Below are positions 46,899 to 54,738 of a DNA stretch of 64,000 bases, one piece after another. The notes under the pieces are model-generated. The model saw only the letters and a program-made list of their open reading frames with translations. It was not told where the DNA came from and did no database searches. Both the position numbers and the translations under genes were made by a program. The first letter of the stretch is position 1, and each line of letters starts with the position of its first letter. Source of the DNA: DASVTU01 sp036387415. GTDB lineage: Bacteria > Acidobacteriota > Blastocatellia > Pyrinomonadales > Pyrinomonadaceae. The stretch is taken from the NCBI GenBank assembly GCA_036387415.1, contig DASVTU010000014.1:62001-126000 (forward strand), in the 5' to 3' direction.

Positions 46899-46929
46899 AA
46901 CTGGCAACTATAGTAACAAACGCTTGCGC

Positions 46930-47038
46930 GAGGGCAAAAGGCAAAAGGTAAAAGGCAAAAGCGAGGGAGACGGCGGCTCCTCACTTTTGCCTTTTTACTT
47001 TTAACTTTTGCCTTCTTTAGTTTGTCTTTTCGCCTTCT
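46930..47038. repeat. Word-repeat dyad 10 (AAAAGGC words)
   Basis: The left arm reads GGCAAAAGGCAAAAGG then TAAAAGGCAAAAGCG; the right arm (46978-47038) reads CACTTTTGCCTTTTTACTTT, then TTGCCTTCTTTAG twice. The right arm ends at the stop codon of the gene at 47039. It shares the CTTCTTTAG end with dyad 12. Confidence 0.9.
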
Positions 47039-48733
47039 TTAGCGTTGTTCGTCGAGACGTTTTTTGATGAGCAGTTCGGCCAAATCTGGAACCACTTCCC
47101 ACGCAATCTCGCTCACGACGCGCTCGGAGAGATGTTCCACGGCGCGACGAGCAATCGCGTCGATGACTTCGGGCGACAACTGTTCGAGCGTAATCTGCCC
47201 GCCGCCCGTCGCCGCCGTCGCACTCGTCTGCTCTGTGCCGCCCGCGCTCTCTGGCTGAGCGACCGAACTTGTGTCAGGTTCTTGATATACGAGGCCGCTC
47301 GTCTCTCTCCCGACGCCCGCTGCTTCCGCGAACGAACCCGATGCCTGTCCGCTTAAACCGGGAACCCTTGTGTTCGTGATGGTTCCCGATTTCTCCAAAA
47401 CGCGCGGCAAGCCATAGGCTCCGACAGCATCATTCCGGTCATCGCTTTCCGGCGCGATGCTGCCCGTATCCTCGTCGGTCGGCGGAGCGGTAGCGACGGC
47501 GATCATGGTCGGCATCTCGTCGGTTGCGTCGTCTTCGGAGTCGCCGTGTGCGGCCTCTGCGAACGCACCTTGCGTGTCAACTTCCGACACCGCCCCGGCT
47601 GAAAACATCTCCGGCGCTGCTTCGTCCATCGCGTTTGTTTCTGAGACGCTCGCCGACGCTCCCGCCGGATATGCTCTATTTTCATCCGTCGATGCTGCGG
47701 TTGAGAATACTGCTGAACGGGTGGCGGTCGATGGAGACGAGGGAGCAGGCGCATCGTCTGTGAGGTCGAGAATGAAGTCGTCGGCTTCGGTCATGGCCTG
47801 CGGCGGCTCACCTTCGTCCAAGTCCAGAAGCGAATCTTCGGCGTGAGGCGTTTGCGCGAAGAAGGAAGACGAGCCGCTTATCAACGTCACATCTTCATCC
47901 TCGTCTTTCATCTCATCCGCATCTCTGGTGCGAATCGGCGCGTCTCTTTCGGGCGCGGCAGCGTCGTCTTCATCCAGATCGGGACGGAGCACGAAGGGCG
48001 CGGGCGCGTCTTCATCATTTTGTGCGACGGGGCGTTCTTCAATCATCTGGTCGTCCATCCCGATGTCTGCGAAAGAGACTTCGGCGGCAGAAGCCGCGAC
48101 CGGAATCTCCTGTTCGCTCGCTTTAGCGCCGACGCCGCGACTGTCAGCATCGACACTCGTTCCGCTCGCAGTGATGCTCGGCTCATTCCATGGAAGCGGC
48201 GAAGTCGGGCTACTGTTAATCTGCTGCGTGCGCGAGCCGCCAGTGTCGAAAGACGAACGCGTGGCGGCGGAAGCAGAGACGGGCGGCGGCGACGGCGGCG
48301 ACTTCGGCGTGGCGGGTAAATCCTGTGTCGTGGCCTCCTCTTCGGCACGACTGCCGCCGCCAAGTAGCGAGCCGACTTTGCTCACAAGGTCTTTAATTGA
48401 TTGGAAAGGTTTTGTCACAACGCCGTCCGCGCCAACTCTGCGCGCCTCCGTTTCATTGAAAGGTTCAAACGTGCCGACGAGCAGCAGCACAGGGATGTGT
48501 TGAAATCGTCGGTCGCTTTTGATGCGCTCGCACAGTTCGTAACCGTTGGGAGCGGGCATGAAAATGTCTGCGAGGATGATGCTTGGTAAGTTGTCATCTT
48601 CGAGTCGGTGGAGAGCCTGCTCGCCGCTGCCGACCGTGACCACATCCAAGCCTTCGTCGGAGAAGGTTAGACTGACAACCTTCTGAATGGCTATGGAATC
48701 GTCTGCCAGCAGCAACTTCCGGCGTTGAGTCAC
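47039..48733 (-). CDS. Response regulator with a long disordered middle and conserved C-terminal helix domain
   Basis: 564 residues from a GTG at 48733, nine bases after AAGGAG. Residues 1-125 form a receiver domain with acidic pair DD at 11-12, the phosphoacceptor D56 in ADIFMPAPNG and Lys in VVTKPF. Residues ~130-490 are acidic and low complexity (Ser, Asp, Ala, Glu). The last ~50 residues (LSPEVIDAIARRAVEHLSER, then VVPDLAELLIKKRL) form a helical domain common to such regulators in soil bacteria. No DNA-binding domain is present, so it may act on a motility or chemosensory partner. The stop codon lies inside dyad 10's word. Confidence 0.85.
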   Translation of the reverse strand: MTQRRKLLLADDSIAIQKVVSLTFSDEGLDVVTVGSGEQALHRLEDDNLPSIILADIFMPAPNGYELCERIKSDRRFQHIPVLLLVGTFEPFNETEARRVGADGVVTKPFQSIKDLVSKVGSLLGGGSRAEEEATTQDLPATPKSPPSPPPVSASAATRSSFDTGGSRTQQINSSPTSPLPWNEPSITASGTSVDADSRGVGAKASEQEIPVAASAAEVSFADIGMDDQMIEERPVAQNDEDAPAPFVLRPDLDEDDAAAPERDAPIRTRDADEMKDEDEDVTLISGSSSFFAQTPHAEDSLLDLDEGEPPQAMTEADDFILDLTDDAPAPSSPSTATRSAVFSTAASTDENRAYPAGASASVSETNAMDEAAPEMFSAGAVSEVDTQGAFAEAAHGDSEDDATDEMPTMIAVATAPPTDEDTGSIAPESDDRNDAVGAYGLPRVLEKSGTITNTRVPGLSGQASGSFAEAAGVGRETSGLVYQEPDTSSVAQPESAGGTEQTSATAATGGGQITLEQLSPEVIDAIARRAVEHLSERVVSEIAWEVVPDLAELLIKKRLDEQR

Positions 48734-49056
48734 CAAAACTTTCTCCTTATGAGGGCAAGCGCCATTCGCCGGAAGTTCTCCACCCGTCAGTGAAACATCC
48801 AAACAGGTGCAGCGTGAGACGGCGGCAGGGGCGTGCGGCGCTCTTTCAACCCTTCAACAGAGGCCACATTTGAAACCTAACACCCGCGCTCGCAACACGT
48901 CAAGACATTTTAGATTTGTGATTTTTGTTGAACGTCGAGCGACGAAACGGGAGATTTGAATTTAGTGTTTGAACCCGCGAAACAGGGATGCGCCGACATG
49001 AATCGAACCATCGCGGCCTTACGGCCAGTCCATCATCAAAAATCGCTTTCCGATTT
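48734..49056. other. 323-base intergenic region
   Basis: It holds the leader of the response regulator gene and the region downstream of the GspG-like gene. TTTTAGATTTGTGATTTTTG at 48908-48927 resembles a word-repeat unit but has no complementary arm. A T-arm-like stretch at 48996-49012 does not fold into a tRNA. I see no gene. Confidence 0.5.
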
Positions 49057-50103
49057 CTACGACGCGCTTGTGTACGCAACATCATCGGCAGTGCCTTCTT
49101 TGCCATCCGCGCCGTCGGAGCGCAGCACGTAGCGTTCGCGTGTCCCTGTGTACTTGTAGGGTCTGTGCCACGGGTCGAAGCGAATGATGCGCGGGAGGTA
49201 ACGCGGGCTGAGGTGGTCAACGAGCGCCGCGTGGTCTTCGGCGACGACGTAGAAGCCGCGCTCGCGTCGGAAGGCTTCGAGCGCCGCGCGTAGGACTTCC
49301 ATGTCGGCGCGTGCGCGCGCGTTCTTATCTGCGTTCGCCGCCGCCACCAACGCATCGACGCTGCGCCATTCCGAATCGCCGATTCGCATCTCTACGACGC
49401 GCCACTTGCTGCCCGTCTCTTTGACCAGACGAAAACCCGCATCCACTTCCGCTTCCAACGTCGCAGACGAAAGCAACGCGGAGAAACTTTTAGCCACCAA
49501 CGCGCCCCGCCTCAGTTCATTCGCCGCCGCCTCCGACTCGCCATCCTTGCTCTCATTCTTGCTCTGCTTCTCATCGCTCTGGCCTTCCACGTCGGCGCGT
49601 CGGGTCTTCTGTTGCTGTTCGCCGTTGTCGTCGTTGGCGTTCTTGCTGTCGTCGTTTTTTTTGCGTTCGCGTAGTTGCCTAGCTTCGAGTTCGGCGGCGA
49701 GCGTCTCAAGGTCTGTGAGAATGGCGGGACGCGCAACGACGTTGAGGGCGTGGAGGATTAGTTCGAGGTCGTCCCAACGACGCTCGCCCGTTCGCACCTC
49801 CACGACGACCCACTTGCTCTGCTTGCCCTCGCCGCTTCGACGGAAACGAAAAGCCGTCTTGATTCCGGCGACGACTTCCGCCGACGTTGCCGTCGAATCA
49901 ATTGACGTGACGCGCACCGCGCTCGTCGGCAATTCGACGCCGTTCGTGGTCGAGATGGCGCGTCGCGCGTCCTTCTCGCGCAAGGCTCCCTTCACCTTTT
50001 TCTGGAAAGCATGTGCGACGACGGCGGGCGAGACGAAAGCGTGCGAGACAAAAAACGTCGCCGCGCACAGCACAAGCGTCATCCGGTGTCTCGATGTATG
50101 CAT
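49057..50103 (-). CDS. Secreted protein with a C-terminal type II secretion GspG-like domain
   Basis: 348 residues from the ATG at 50103. A signal-peptide-like N-terminus (MTLVLCAATFFVSHAFVSPA) is followed by two repeats of a beta module (VVAGIKTAFRFRRSGEGKQS/KWVVVEVRTGERRWDD and EAEVDAGFRLVKETGSKWRV/VEMRIGDSEWRSVD). An acidic Lys/Asp/Gln linker separates them. The end (RIIRFDPWHRPYKYTGT, then RYVLRSDGADGKEGTADDV) matches the calcium-binding C-terminus of GspG-type pseudopilins. The N-terminal pilin helix is absent, so this is not a pseudopilin itself. It is 19 bases after the preceding gene. Confidence 0.8.
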   Translation of the reverse strand: MHTSRHRMTLVLCAATFFVSHAFVSPAVVAHAFQKKVKGALREKDARRAISTTNGVELPTSAVRVTSIDSTATSAEVVAGIKTAFRFRRSGEGKQSKWVVVEVRTGERRWDDLELILHALNVVARPAILTDLETLAAELEARQLRERKKNDDSKNANDDNGEQQQKTRRADVEGQSDEKQSKNESKDGESEAAANELRRGALVAKSFSALLSSATLEAEVDAGFRLVKETGSKWRVVEMRIGDSEWRSVDALVAAANADKNARARADMEVLRAALEAFRRERGFYVVAEDHAALVDHLSPRYLPRIIRFDPWHRPYKYTGTRERYVLRSDGADGKEGTADDVAYTSAS

Positions 50104-50122
50104 GGATGTCTTAACGTTTGGT

Positions 50123-50854
50123 TTAGCGTCGGTCGGGCAGGCGTATATTAAATTTGCCCAAAACGCGGTCGGCGGCGTCGCTTCCGGCCTGTTCGAGTAT
50201 GTATTCGTAAGCCATCGGGCTGCGCGAGCCGCCGGGCAGAGGCAGGCGCATTCCGCCCACACGCGCCGACGATTGATACGGACGGAGGTAAACGTTGCCC
50301 TGATGCTTGAGCGTTCCCGTCGCGGGTTCGTAGACGAAATAACGGACGACGAGATTCGACGGGTCTACTTGTCCCGTGCGGCTAAACTCCACCTCGTCCA
50401 GTTGCACGACCACCACGAAAGCCGTCGTCTCTTTTTTGGCGGCCTCGCGCGCACGTCCACGGTCACTCCTGCCGCCCGCCGTGACAGAGATGTCTGCCGC
50501 CTCGCGCATCCGCTCCACGAAGCCTCTAGCCACGACGGTGTTCGTGCCTAGCGGAAGGTTGACGCGGACGTTGGTGTCTTCATAAACGACGAAGGAATGG
50601 AGCGCGGTCTTGGCGTCGCCCGTCTTCGGTTTCTCATCCGTCGAGGAAGAAGCGGCGGGAGCAGGCGCGGGCGTCGGTGAAGGAAGCGGCGACGGATTCT
50701 TGGGCGAACGTCGCCCCGATTGCGCGCGCGTCGTGGATGTCGTCCCTGCTGTGCTCAGCAAAAACAGCACGAACACAAAGAGAAACAGTGCGCGGCGACG
50801 CGCCGTGGTGGCGACAAACGTTGCGGCGTGCGGCAACTCTGGAAACTTACGCAT
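50123..50854 (-). CDS. Secreted hypothetical protein
   Basis: 243 residues from the ATG at 50854, preceded by AAGGGAG. A hydrophobic stretch (ALFLFVFVLFLLSTAGTTST) serves as signal peptide, followed by a Pro/Ser/Ala linker (SPLPSPTPAPAPAASSS). The C-terminal domain is mixed alpha/beta (FVVYEDTNVRVNLPLGTN, TAFVVVVQLDEVEFSRTG, YFVYEPATGTLKHQGNVYLRP). I do not recognise the family. It is encoded with the GspG-like gene and may share a function in surface assembly. Confidence 0.7.
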   Translation of the reverse strand: MRKFPELPHAATFVATTARRRALFLFVFVLFLLSTAGTTSTTRAQSGRRSPKNPSPLPSPTPAPAPAASSSTDEKPKTGDAKTALHSFVVYEDTNVRVNLPLGTNTVVARGFVERMREAADISVTAGGRSDRGRAREAAKKETTAFVVVVQLDEVEFSRTGQVDPSNLVVRYFVYEPATGTLKHQGNVYLRPYQSSARVGGMRLPLPGGSRSPMAYEYILEQAGSDAADRVLGKFNIRLPDRR

Positions 50855-50969
50855 TGAAGTCTTCTCCCTTCCGACTTCCGTTGATTGTGCAAGCCACACA
50901 TGCATCTTTGCCTTGACGATGCGAGCGCAAGCGCGGGCGACGAAGCATCGGTCAGCAAACCGCCGACGC

Positions 50970-51368
50970 TCATGCGCTGGCCTTGCTGATGAGCATACGC
51001 AGCATGACTTGCAGTTGCGAAGTGGTAAAAGGTTTGGGGAGAAACACGACCGCGCCTGCGGCAAAGCTGTCGGAAGAAAGTTTCGGGTTCTGCTCGGCGG
51101 TCATCATCATCACAGGGATACGCATCAGGCGCTTTTCCGTCCGCATGTAACGCACCAGTTCCGGCCCCTGTATGTGCGGCATCATCACGTCGAAGATGCC
51201 CGCGATAAAATCCGAATCCGATTGCAGAAGTTTGTAAGCCTCACGCCCGTCGCGCGCCGCTACAACCTGGTAGCCTTCCTTCTCCACAATGGTTGTTACC
51301 AGACGCAGAATAGCAGGGTCGTCGTCGGCGACTAGAATACGACCGGAGGTTGGAGTAGTAACGGCCAT
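50970..51368 (-). CDS. Single-domain response regulator
   Basis: 132 residues, only a receiver domain: acidic cluster DDD at 15-17, phosphoacceptor D60 in GIFDVMMPHIQGPEL, and Lys in VVFLPKPFTTSQLQ. Such stand-alone receivers act by protein contact, in chemosensing or polar signalling. ATG at 51368. No histidine kinase is adjacent. Confidence 0.93.
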   Translation of the reverse strand: MAVTTPTSGRILVADDDPAILRLVTTIVEKEGYQVVAARDGREAYKLLQSDSDFIAGIFDVMMPHIQGPELVRYMRTEKRLMRIPVMMMTAEQNPKLSSDSFAAGAVVFLPKPFTTSQLQVMLRMLISKASA

Positions 51369-51383
51369 CTAAATCCTCAAAAG

Positions 51384-51437
51384 AATTGATTCATCGACTC
51401 ATGGAAACAATGAAGAAATGAGTCAATGGGTCAATGG
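51384..51437. repeat. Word-repeat dyad 11 (AATGAGTC/AATGGGTC words)
   Basis: Arms ATTGATTCATCGACTCAT and AATGAGTCAATGGGTCAATG are imperfect complements. The words and the flanking ATCCATTG match dyad 6 (27940-27991), so the two loci share an origin. It lies between pdxA and the receiver gene. Confidence 0.75.
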
Positions 51438-51455
51438 ATAAATTCTTTCCGTTCG

Positions 51456-52517
51456 TCATTGTCTTTCGTCGGTGCGTGCGAGTTGCGCGGCGAGCGTGAT
51501 GGCGGCGACCATGCTCGAATGTTCCGCGATGCCGCGTCCCGCAATATCGAATGCCGTTCCGTGGTCGACGGAAGTGCGTATGAACGGCAGGCCGAGCGTG
51601 ACGTTGACGGCCTCGCCGAACGACAGGCACTTGACCGGAATCATCGCCTGATCATGGTAACACGAAACCACCGCATCAAACTCCCCGCGCGAGGCGCGCA
51701 GGAAAACCGTATCAGCCGAATAAGGCCCGCTCACGTCCATCTCGCCGCCTTCCCGACATGCTTCAACCGCCGGGACAATCTCCGCAGCTTCTTCGACGCC
51801 GAACAATCCGCCCTCCGCGCCATGCGGATTCAACGCTGCGACCGCGATGCGCGGGCGCTCGATTCCCCAACGCTTCAACTCTCGGTGCGTCAGCCGCACA
51901 ACTTTGATGATGCGGTCGCGTTCGACCATGCGAATCGCTTCGGCGAGCGGGACGTGTGTTGAGATGAGGACGATGCGGAGATTGGATGCCACGAAAGCCA
52001 TCGCCGTATTCTGCGCGCCCGATAGATGCGCGAGGAACTCTGTGTGGCCGGGGAAGCTGTAGCCGCCGAGGAATAGTGCGCGTTTATTTATCGGCGCAGT
52101 GGAAATCGCGTCGAGCGCGCCCGCCGCGCAGAGTTCGACCGCCGCCTCGATGTACTCTGCCGCCGCGCGTCCCGCCGCGCCCGATTCGACACCCGGCGCG
52201 ACGTTTGCGCCGATGTTGTCGAGATGATAGATGGTCGGCGCGTCCAACGTTTCGTGCAGATGTTCGCCGCGCCGCACAATCTCGTAGCCGCATTGGAGGT
52301 TGAGCGTGCGCGCCGTATGCGCGAGCAGTTGCGCGTCGCCGATGATAACGGGGACGCAGAGACGCAAGACCTCCGGCTCGGCCACCGCTTTGAGGACGAC
52401 TTCGGGGCCGATGCCTGCGGGGTCGCCCATTGTGATGCCGATGCGTGGTCGCTGCTGCTCGTCGTCGTCGCGGCGGGTGGGCGAAGCTTGCGTCGAAGTT
52501 TGAGAAGCGTCGGTCAT
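51456..52517 (-). CDS. pdxA: 4-hydroxythreonine-4-phosphate dehydrogenase
   Basis: 353 residues, slightly longer than the family norm because of an N-terminal extension (~20 residues). The motifs are RIGITMGDPAGIGPEVVLKA at the start, ISTAPINKRALFLGGYSFPGHTEFLA in the middle and YHDQAMIPVKCLSFGEAVNV with the later RTSVDHGTAFDIAG. It oxidises 4-phosphohydroxy-L-threonine in pyridoxal 5'-phosphate synthesis. It is encoded between the Hfq-like gene and dyad 11 on the same strand. Confidence 0.95.
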   Translation of the reverse strand: MTDASQTSTQASPTRRDDDEQQRPRIGITMGDPAGIGPEVVLKAVAEPEVLRLCVPVIIGDAQLLAHTARTLNLQCGYEIVRRGEHLHETLDAPTIYHLDNIGANVAPGVESGAAGRAAAEYIEAAVELCAAGALDAISTAPINKRALFLGGYSFPGHTEFLAHLSGAQNTAMAFVASNLRIVLISTHVPLAEAIRMVERDRIIKVVRLTHRELKRWGIERPRIAVAALNPHGAEGGLFGVEEAAEIVPAVEACREGGEMDVSGPYSADTVFLRASRGEFDAVVSCYHDQAMIPVKCLSFGEAVNVTLGLPFIRTSVDHGTAFDIAGRGIAEHSSMVAAITLAAQLARTDERQ

Positions 52518-52596
52518 TGCTCGATGCTACCGAAACAGGTGAGGAAGGAGGTGAAGTGCCTGGGCGCGTCGGTCTCGTTGGATTGCGAGATTCGTT

Positions 52597-53085
52597 TTAG
52601 CTGCCAGTGCTCGAACCTTCGCGGTCTTCGGCCTTGTACATGTATTTGATGTTGTGTTTGAGCAACATGATATTGGGCAGCGATTTGCGATTGACCTTGA
52701 GCGCGTTTTTGTCGTACCACTCAATCGTCCCTTCAATCTCTTCGCCGTCCATCAGCACGATGACCATCAACGTGTGTGAGTCCATCTGCTTCTTGTAGTA
52801 GAAGATTTCGGCGTTGGTATCAGCCGAGGGAATGCGTTTGCGTCCCTGTGCGGCGGCAGACGAGTTCTGCGATGCAGAGCTGGAAGCGGAGGATTGATGT
52901 CTATCACCACCGCCACCGCTGCCGCTACCGCCGCCGCTACCGCTGCTCCCGCCGCGATGTGGACGCTCGCCGCGACCCGACGAATCACTACCGCCGCCAC
53001 TGCTGCTGCCACGTTCTTTCGGATGCGGCGCGTCGCCGCGTCCCTTAACTTCCGCGAGTGTCGTTCTAATAAGTTTACGATTCAC
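52597..53085 (-). CDS. hfq: Hfq-like RNA chaperone with a long Gly/Ser N-terminal tail
   Basis: 162 residues from a GTG at 53085; a TTG at 53106 is open as well. The LSm domain is at ~92-151: AEIFYYKKQMDSHTLMVIVL, MDGEEIEGTIEWYDKNALKV and NIMLLKHNIKYMYK. The LKH segment matches the YKH motif of Hfq that binds uridine-rich ends. Residues ~24-79 are almost entirely Gly, Ser, Arg and His, which is unusual: most Hfq proteins carry their disordered tail at the C-terminus. It should bind small RNAs and mRNAs. It lies 79 bases before pdxA. Confidence 0.85.
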   Translation of the reverse strand: MNRKLIRTTLAEVKGRGDAPHPKERGSSSGGGSDSSGRGERPHRGGSSGSGGGSGSGGGGDRHQSSASSSASQNSSAAAQGRKRIPSADTNAEIFYYKKQMDSHTLMVIVLMDGEEIEGTIEWYDKNALKVNRKSLPNIMLLKHNIKYMYKAEDREGSSTGS

Positions 53086-53434
53086 CTTTATTGTCTTCCT
53101 CTTCAACAGTCGTTGAGCCGGAAATGTTTATTCCGTGCGGGGTTTGATGTTCCTGATATAGCTCAGGCGAGTCTTTTTTGCACAGGCCAGACCTCGGAAG
53201 TAGCTGACTACTCCTCGGCACATACGACGGCCTTCTGAAAAAACGAGAAATGTTCGGAACCCGTGATAGATTGACAATCCTGTCAGGAATTGGCGACATG
53301 CTACACGACATAAATGAAAAAGGCAAACTAAAGAAGGAAAAGGCAAAAGATAAAAGGCAAAAGTGGAAGATGAATACGTGTCCACTCCACTCTGCCTTTT
53401 TCTTTTACCTTTTGCCTTTTTACTTTTGCCTTCT
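53086..53434. other. Intergenic region between hfq and ftsZ
   Basis: About 350 bases with the presumed hfq promoter (53249-53277) and dyad 12 (53317-53438). I see no gene on either strand. Confidence 0.5.
53249..53277 (-). promoter_or_regulatory. Candidate promoter of the Hfq-like gene
   Basis: On the minus strand, TTGTCA (53277-53272) and AACATT (53254-53249) are 17 bases apart, about 160 bases upstream of the start codon. A TGACA-N4-TGTCA dyad (53272-53285) overlaps the -35. Confidence 0.35.
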
Positions 53435-53438
53435 TTAG
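53317..53438. repeat. Word-repeat dyad 12 (AAAAGGC words)
   Basis: The left arm reads AAAGGCAAACTAAAGAAGG and continues with AAAAGGCAAAAGATAAAAGG; the right arm (about 53380-53438) reads TGCCTTTTTCTTTTACC and so on to CTTCTTTAGT. The right arm contains the stop codon of ftsZ. It closely matches dyad 10. Confidence 0.9.
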
Positions 53439-54604
53439 TCTGCTTTCTTACGAATAAAGGTCGGCACGTCTAAATCGTCGGAGCGCGACGGATTGCCGGG
53501 ACGCGCCGGGTGGTCGTCTGCGCTGCCGGGACGCGGCGGCGTATAGCGCGGCGGTGGCGGCACAATCGGATTGGTCTGCGTCGTCGTACCGAGGTCGGCA
53601 ATCTCTTTGTCGAAGCCGGTCGCAATCACGGTAATCTTCATCTCGTCGCGCATGGATTCATCAATCACTGCGCCAAAGATGATATTCGCGTCGTCGTCGG
53701 CTGCCTCGCGAATGACCGAAGAGGCTTCGTTGACCTCAAAGAGCGTCAGATCGCTGCCGCCCGTGATATTGATGAGCACGCCCTTCGCGCCCTCAATCGT
53801 CGCTTCCTCAAGGAGCGGTGAAGATATAGCCTGCTGCGTCGCCACCAGCGCGCGATTCTCGCCGCTCGCGCGCCCCGCACCCATCAGCGCGAGTCCCATG
53901 CCCTGCATAATCGCCTTCACGTCGGCGAAATCGAGATTGATTAGACCCGGCACGGTGATCAAATCGCTGATGCCTTGCACGGCCTGTCGCAGCACATCGT
54001 CGGCCAGTTTGAACGAATCTTGCAGGGAGACGCTGCGGTCAACCGTATTCAACAAACGCTCGTTCGGAATCGTGATGACCGTATCGACGCACTCACGCAA
54101 TTCTCGCAAGCCCTGATCGGCCTGCAACATGCGCCGTTTGCCCTCGAAGTGAAACGGCTTGGTGACGACAGCGACCGTCAAGGCGTTCAACTCCGTTGCC
54201 AAACTGGCGATGATGGGAGCCGCGCCCGTGCCCGTGCCGCCGCCGAGACCAGTCGTGACAAAGACCATATCGGCGCCTTCCAACGCTTCGATAATCTTTT
54301 CCGTATCTTCGAGCGCGGCGTTGCGTCCCATATCGGGGTTCGCGCCTGCGCCTAGCCCTTTAGTGAGTTTGCTGCCGAGTTGAATCTTGATAGGAGCGCG
54401 CGAACGCTTCAAGGCTTGCAAGTCTGTGTTGGCGACGAGAAACTCGATGCCCTCGATGCCGGCCTCAATCATACGGTTGACGGCATTTCCGCCGCCGCCG
54501 CCGACGCCAATCACTTTAATGCGCGCACCTGTGATGGGCGGATCGTCGTCGATAAAAATATTAATCCCGCTACCCGGTTGGCGACCTTCCGGTGTCATAT
54601 TCAT
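53435..54604 (-). CDS. ftsZ: Cell division protein FtsZ
   Basis: 389 residues from the ATG at 54604 with GAGAGG just upstream; a GTG at 54634 is the alternative. The GTP-binding motifs are IKVIGVGGGGGNAVNRMIEA at the start and the tubulin signature GGGTGTG in FVTTGLGGGTGTGAAP, followed by NERLL. The C-terminus ends DVPTFIRKKAD, the conserved peptide that binds FtsA. It polymerises into the Z-ring at mid-cell. It follows ftsA by 134 bases, closing the division cluster. Confidence 0.97.
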   Translation of the reverse strand: MNMTPEGRQPGSGINIFIDDDPPITGARIKVIGVGGGGGNAVNRMIEAGIEGIEFLVANTDLQALKRSRAPIKIQLGSKLTKGLGAGANPDMGRNAALEDTEKIIEALEGADMVFVTTGLGGGTGTGAAPIIASLATELNALTVAVVTKPFHFEGKRRMLQADQGLRELRECVDTVITIPNERLLNTVDRSVSLQDSFKLADDVLRQAVQGISDLITVPGLINLDFADVKAIMQGMGLALMGAGRASGENRALVATQQAISSPLLEEATIEGAKGVLINITGGSDLTLFEVNEASSVIREAADDDANIIFGAVIDESMRDEMKITVIATGFDKEIADLGTTTQTNPIVPPPPRYTPPRPGSADDHPARPGNPSRSDDLDVPTFIRKKAD

Positions 54605-54738
54605 AAATCCTCTCTCGCTTGAAGTTTGGTTCACTTCAAAAGCGCCTCATCGTTTATCTTGGGCTGTGCGCGCCGACTATGCCCATATATTGCGGACTAC
54701 ATCTTGTGCCGGCTGGCGCGGCAGCATACAACAACTTG

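Noticed and set aside
48984..49060. tRNA-like stretch on the minus strand with GGTTCGATTC
   Set aside because: The T-arm stem does not pair and no acceptor strand complementary to the 3' part is found upstream, so there is no cloverleaf.
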